Source of the DNA: Gracilaria caudata
Lineage: Eukaryota; Rhodophyta; Florideophyceae; Gracilariales; Gracilariaceae
Direction: 5' to 3'
DNA: 10,535 nucleotides
Assembly (NCBI GenBank): GCA_030374735.1
Contig: JASCIV010000902.1
Location: forward strand, 1-10,535
In this document: positions 7,037 through 10,535 of the stretch, one piece after another
Numbering within the stretch: the first letter of the stretch is position 1
Layout of the letters: each line of letters opens with the position of its first letter
Made by a program: the position numbers and the translations under genes
Notes under the pieces: model-generated
What the model was told of the DNA's origin: nothing
What the model saw: only the letters and a program-made list of their open reading frames with translations
The model's database searches: none

Positions 7037-7975
7037 TCAAGAGCAGCCATCAAACAGAAGGGCATGATGAGATTGGTACTCGGCAAAGGAGTGGATCGCG
7101 TTTTTGTTTTCCCTCAACACGTCCCACATTTGCGCGTCGCTGCTGCCGCACGTCGCCTGCAACTTGCGCAACGCCGCCGCCACGTTGCCCTCAATCGTGT
7201 GTGCTCCCTTCGCGTCCGAGTGCAAGCACGCGCCTTGCCAGTACAGCGCCCAACCCTCATTGAAAGCGAACCCTTCATTGCTGTTTGTGTCGCAGTCATG
7301 AGTCGTAAAGTTCGCCGAGCCGTATCGTTCCGCGTCTTTTTCAAAGTGCGTAAAGTTGCCGTCGTAAACGTGACGAATCACGTGCGCCAGTTCATGCTGA
7401 GCAACCTCCATGCTCCAGTTGTACCCACGCGCAAACAGAACCAGTGTGTTTCGCACGTACGGCGTGGCAATCGGCGCATCTTCCACGCTTCGGATGTAGA
7501 ACAACTTGGGATTTCGCTCTCCCACTCGGTTGTAATAGTCCATGGCGGCGTCATGGAACGCGATGTATGCGCCGCATTCGCCGCTATCCAGCTCTACGTC
7601 TGCTATGTTGATGTTGGCGTTCACTTTGGTCAGCTGCACGAAATCGTTACTGCCCATGTCAAAGCGCATCTTGTCCGTTCTGGTAAAGTAATCCAAATGC
7701 AGCCACAGACTTGGGCTTGCGCCGTTGGGTTCGAACAGCGGCTTCCCTTCAACCTTGAAGGAGCCATCGCCACCTGCTCTGCTGGACCCAATGGAGTTAT
7801 TCATAAACCCAATCGAGTGCAACAACTCTATCCGTACGCCTGTCATGGGCAGCCCGCGGCAAAGAAATCTTCCGGTGACGGTCACATGCGGGGTAGAGCT
7901 ACATTGAGCGTTGGTTTCCCGAAAGCTCAGAAAGAGCAACAGCGCACACTGAATTTTAAAGAGTATGGAACACAT
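7037..7975 (-). CDS. Secreted transthyretin-like/HExxH metallopeptidase, copy B
   Basis: 312 residues from ATG at 7975. The frame is open 30 codons further upstream, but this start puts the signal peptide (1-23, ALLLFLSF core, likely cut near NAQ) at the front and aligns with copy A. Domains match copy A: transthyretin-like part about 30-131 (VTVTGRFLCRG at 31-41, DGSFKVEG at 70-77, INIADVELD at 122-130), then the peptidase domain with HELAH at 194-198 and FAFNEGWALYWQG at 236-248 (E240 as likely third ligand). The catalytic half is clearly more alike between the copies than the transthyretin-like half. All key residues are intact, so both copies should be active if the family is. Codon usage is noticeably less GC-rich than in copy A. 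The gene diverges from the copy B cysteine-rich gene across 743 bases. Substrate unknown. Confidence 0.85.
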   Translation of the reverse strand: MCSILFKIQCALLLFLSFRETNAQCSSTPHVTVTGRFLCRGLPMTGVRIELLHSIGFMNNSIGSSRAGGDGSFKVEGKPLFEPNGASPSLWLHLDYFTRTDKMRFDMGSNDFVQLTKVNANINIADVELDSGECGAYIAFHDAAMDYYNRVGERNPKLFYIRSVEDAPIATPYVRNTLVLFARGYNWSMEVAQHELAHVIRHVYDGNFTHFEKDAERYGSANFTTHDCDTNSNEGFAFNEGWALYWQGACLHSDAKGAHTIEGNVAAALRKLQATCGSSDAQMWDVLRENKNAIHSFAEYQSHHALLFDGCS

Positions 7976-8718
7976 TTTGCGGTGCGTTAGTGCACATGAC
8001 AATGTGCTCAAGGATGAAGACTGGATTTGAGTTGCAGTGAAAGTCTTTAAGAGAAGCCGACTCAACTACCGCAGCTGTTGAAGATGACGTAAACTAATTA
8101 TCTAAATCCATGCGTTCCGGCGAGAAAAAGGTGCATCTTTTGGCCAGTCAGGTCCTGATTTACAACCCATTCCAAAACAGAAAGTGTTTATTCTGACGTT
8201 GGCGTTGGCGTTTTTGTTACGCCAGGGCGAAAACAATGAATCGCACTTGTGCCAGGAAGGACGATACGAAACTATCTGCTGATTAAATTAGATTCATACA
8301 CATTTTCCTACACATAAGGGTATGCGCGGGTCGAAAAGACAGTAGTAGTAGGAGAAATAGCACTTCTGGTACAGTTGTTTATTCGACAGAGTCCAGAAAG
8401 TTCGTTGATATCATATCCGAAGTGGAACCTAGGATGCATCATTTGGTATTGTTCTCAACAAGACATACTTTGCTCACCATTATGGATGTTCGCGATGGAG
8501 GAAAGGAACGTGTAGTATAAGAATGCCAACGAGGCATCTTCTACGGGCGCAATCGCGTTGCCTTGCTGTGGTACCAAGACTTGCTACTTATCGATTTGGA
8601 TTTCAATTACCTTGGAAGAGAAAACAAACCTCGGGTATTTGAGAATGGAGGGTGCACCGCATGGTTCCAATGTTGCAGACTCTCGCGGCGCACACGAAAA
8701 AGCCGATTGGAAAGCGTG
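7976..8718. promoter_or_regulatory. Shared divergent promoter region, module B
   Basis: This 743-base AT-rich spacer lies between the divergent start codons of the copy B peptidase and cysteine-rich genes, and must contain both promoters. It is close in length to the 811-base spacer of module A. The exact 12-mer of module A is absent, but an ATGCAT palindrome occurs at 8434-8439. Short runs such as GTTGGCGTTGGCGTTTTTG near 8198-8216 and AGTAGTAGTAGG near 8341-8352 are simple repeats. Open reading upstream of 8719 in the same frame is taken as untranslated leader. No RNA gene seen. Confidence 0.5.
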
Positions 8719-9177
8719 ATGACGAAAGTGAGCATACCGTTTCAACTAGTGACTGCGTCGCTTCTGTTGTGTTGCGCATCAGCTATGACCATCATTTGCA
8801 TGCATCCCGGTGGTAGGTTTGCATCTTGCTTTTCTCAGTACGGGCACCAAGCCAGTTGTCCAAAGTTAAAGTTTCCAGCAGGAACCGTCTCGGTATTGAC
8901 CGTAAAGGGAGATCAAAGAAAGGAGATGTGGATCACGGATATGATGGTGTTAAAGGAAAAAGGGGGAGCGGCTTCGTGCGACCTCACAACTTCTGGCGCG
9001 CTGGATGTGGTTGAAAATTTGAAAGGCAACCTGGGCGATTCTCGTTTTCGTGGTGTGAGATGTAAGATCGGCAACATTCCGAGGGGTGCGCAGGAAGGAC
9101 AGTTTTCTGGAATCAATAGATCTGGGTTCGGTCTTTGTGGACCAGACTGTCTCCTGTGCCGTCAGCCAGGAAGTTGA
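8719..9177 (+). CDS. Small secreted eight-cysteine protein, copy B
   Basis: 152 residues from ATG 8719. The frame is open back to 8563 with an earlier ATG, but that extension would bury the signal peptide, and the paralogue has no counterpart. Signal peptide about 1-23 (LVTASLLLCCASA). The mature part has eight cysteines (27, 37, 47, 87, 115, 140, 144, 147), with 37, 47 and 87 at exactly the same positions as in copy A. Conserved blocks are QYGH at 40-43, VSVLTVKGD at 57-65, GVRC at 112-115, QEGQFSGIN at 125-133 and the C-terminal CGPDCLLCR at 140-148. Unlike copy A it lacks the Arg-rich tail and its codon usage is less GC-rich. No family recognised. It is paired divergently with the copy B metallopeptidase gene, which suggests joint expression. 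Confidence 0.8.
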   Translation: MTKVSIPFQLVTASLLLCCASAMTIICMHPGGRFASCFSQYGHQASCPKLKFPAGTVSVLTVKGDQRKEMWITDMMVLKEKGGAASCDLTTSGALDVVENLKGNLGDSRFRGVRCKIGNIPRGAQEGQFSGINRSGFGLCGPDCLLCRQPGS

Positions 9178-9899
9178 GCATACAACCGAAACCCTGTTTG
9201 CTCACTTTGACATGGACGTGAATTGGGGCGTGCAGGGAACGCTTTGAATTTGCATTCAGCAAAGGCTGGGCAGAATGTTGTCATCATGAACCGCAGCTCG
9301 CTAAAATGCGGGTCCTATTGACTCGTAGTTGCATAATAAGTCAAGTAGTCAGCAGAATAGATTGTGTGATAGTCAGCACAGCTTAAAAACGCCAGTAAAC
9401 GCCCGAGAGCTCGAGAGTGTGGTCAACCTATAGAGGACCAGAGGGGACTGTAACAAAACACAGTTCCTGTTAGTAAAGAGTGCTCGGGGTGCAGATCGAA
9501 GACCTGTCAAGCTCGAAAACAGCCATTTGCTTCCGTGAGCGTTAGCAAGCACATTGTTTCCAGCAACGAGGAGTCGAGTTCTTCGTGGTCTCTACACATT
9601 CTGAGCACACATTCATGTTCATCATGATAAACACGATGTTTGCTCAAGATGCTCGGATGGGCGGGCTCGCCGTGTACAAGACTTGGGCAACGAGGTGCAC
9701 AACAAACATTTTTTGGATGCTCCTTTTCTCGGAGAACAGCAATTCACGTGCCACGCGTCCGCGAATGCTACGTCCCCCGATCCGCCTCCCAATATATATA
9801 TCTACCTTCGCGCGCATTGCTCTTCCCCCCCGTGGGTACGGTTATGGTCGCCATACCCCTTCCCCCCCGTCCTTCTCCGCCCGTGAGCTCGTCCCTGCC
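9178..9899. other. Intergenic spacer with upstream region of last gene
   Basis: About 720 bases after the copy B cysteine-rich gene and before the partial membrane-protein gene, both on the plus strand. The first part should be a 3' untranslated region. An open frame starting at 9640 shows no family motif. A TATA-like run lies near 9793-9802. Nothing else supportable is seen. Confidence 0.4.
9793..9802 (+). promoter_or_regulatory. Possible TATA box
   Basis: AATATATATATCT at 9791-9803 is an isolated TATA run in GC-rich surroundings, about 100 bases upstream of ATG 9900. This spacing is plausible for a core promoter with a short leader. If it is the TATA box, the in-frame ATG at 9765 lies upstream of transcription start, which favours 9900 as the start codon. 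Confidence 0.35.
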
Positions 9900-10535
9900 A
9901 TGGTGCTCATCGCACTCAAGTCGCAGTTCGTGAGTCTCTTGTTCTCCGTGCTCACCTTCCTCGCCGAGCTCTGTCTCCTCCACTTCGTGCGCGCCTTGCT
10001 CGCGCGGCACCAGAACAGTCGTCTGCAGCGCGGCCACCGACTGCGCGTGCGCTCCCATCTGGCCGCTCTCTCGCGGCTCCTCACGGTCGCCACGCTGCTC
10101 TTCATCTCGCTCGAGCTGGTGCACTCCTTCACATCCGATCCTGCCGATTTGACCTCACCAGACACGCAGCCTTGTGTTGCCGTCGACTCGCTTCTCGCCG
10201 CACGCGATCCACCCGAGGTCGTGCCGGCATCCGACGTGGCACTGCTGCGCTGTCTTCAAATCGATGACGACAACCGTATTACCGTGCACGCTGCCAACTA
10301 CAGTCTGAGCTCCCGCGCGTTGCAGTGCGAAGATGAGCCGCTGCTACTCTTCCCCGCGCGCGAGAATAGAAGACAGCACATCGCGGATGCGAGTCGCCCA
10401 ACGGCGACCGACCGCTTCCCGGACCCGCTTCTGTTCTGCGAGCAGGATCGCTGCGTAGTAGTCCGCACCATCGCCACACCACAGAACGCCAATGGATCCA
10501 CGACGGTGCGCCTCTCGGATCAGATTAGAAACGAG
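9900..10535 (+). CDS. Unrecognised membrane protein, N-terminal part
   Basis: Open from ATG 9900 to the right edge without a stop: 212 residues seen, 3' end missing. I do not recognise the family. Two hydrophobic segments are visible at about 9-34 (FVSLLFSVLTFLAELCLLHF core) and 55-75 (LAALSRLLTVATLLFISLEL core), joined by a strongly basic loop (RHQNSRLQRGHRLRVRSH), which should be cytosolic by the positive-inside rule. After residue 76 comes a long soluble part with five cysteines (92, 118, 143, 180, 185) and two N-glycosylation sequons (N133 in NYS, N198 in NGS), consistent with a lumenal or extracellular domain. An in-frame ATG at 9765 would add 45 Pro/Arg-rich residues and is less likely. 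The minus-strand open frames opposite are motif-free shadows. Confidence 0.6.
   Translation, partial: MVLIALKSQFVSLLFSVLTFLAELCLLHFVRALLARHQNSRLQRGHRLRVRSHLAALSRLLTVATLLFISLELVHSFTSDPADLTSPDTQPCVAVDSLLAARDPPEVVPASDVALLRCLQIDDDNRITVHAANYSLSSRALQCEDEPLLLFPARENRRQHIADASRPTATDRFPDPLLFCEQDRCVVVRTIATPQNANGSTTVRLSDQIRNE

Noticed and set aside
6920..7990. Plus-strand open frame of 356 codons opposite peptidase copy B
   Set aside because: The minus strand encodes HELAH and NEGWALYWQG matching copy A, so the plus frame is a mirror of it.
9768..10165. Minus-strand open frames rich in Glu/Arg opposite the last gene
   Set aside because: Charged, low-complexity translations antisense to a frame with membrane segments, cysteines and sequons.
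1..10535. Transfer RNA, ribosomal RNA, CRISPR arrays or bacterial operon signals
   Set aside because: No TFC arm/B-box with a foldable cloverleaf, no rRNA-like conserved blocks, no regularly spaced repeats and no Shine-Dalgarno spacing pattern were found.

Overview
This looks like nuclear DNA of a eukaryotic alga, most likely a unicellular red alga of the Porphyridium kind. The grounds are long intronless genes at roughly 55-65% GC, no bacterial ribosome-binding sites or operons, a glutaredoxin whose N-terminus reads MAFVQP followed by an Arg/Ala/Ser-rich stretch (the FVxP-like plastid transit peptide usual in red-lineage algae), secretory signal peptides, and a decayed PIF/Harbinger DNA transposon. 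The lineage is an inference; the eukaryotic nature is well supported.

Layout. (1) 1-1285: AT-richer DNA with a PIF/Harbinger transposase pseudogene on the minus strand, broken by three in-frame stops. (2) 1286-2416, minus: a type II membrane FkbM-family methyltransferase, probably acting on glycans in the Golgi. (3) 3090-3545, minus: a small secreted eight-cysteine protein (copy A). (4) 4357-5289, plus: a secreted protein with an N-terminal transthyretin-like domain and a C-terminal HExxH metallopeptidase domain (copy A). (5) 5460-6281, plus: a GrxB-type glutaredoxin 2, probably plastid targeted. (6) 7037-7975, minus: copy B of the transthyretin-like/metallopeptidase. (7) 8719-9177, plus: copy B of the eight-cysteine protein. 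(8) 9900 to the right edge, plus: the start of an unrecognised two-pass membrane protein that runs out of the window.

The main finding is that items 3+4 and 6+7 are the same divergently transcribed two-gene module present twice, in mirror-image orientation, on either side of the glutaredoxin gene. In both copies the small cysteine-rich protein and the peptidase are transcribed away from a shared intergenic region of about 0.75-0.8 kb. Keeping this pairing after the proteins have diverged substantially suggests co-regulation and a shared extracellular or secretory-pathway role, for example peptidase plus partner, inhibitor, chaperone or substrate. The nature of that role is not visible in the sequence. 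The neighbouring Golgi-type methyltransferase also fits a region concerned with secreted or cell-surface products, but that link rests on proximity alone.
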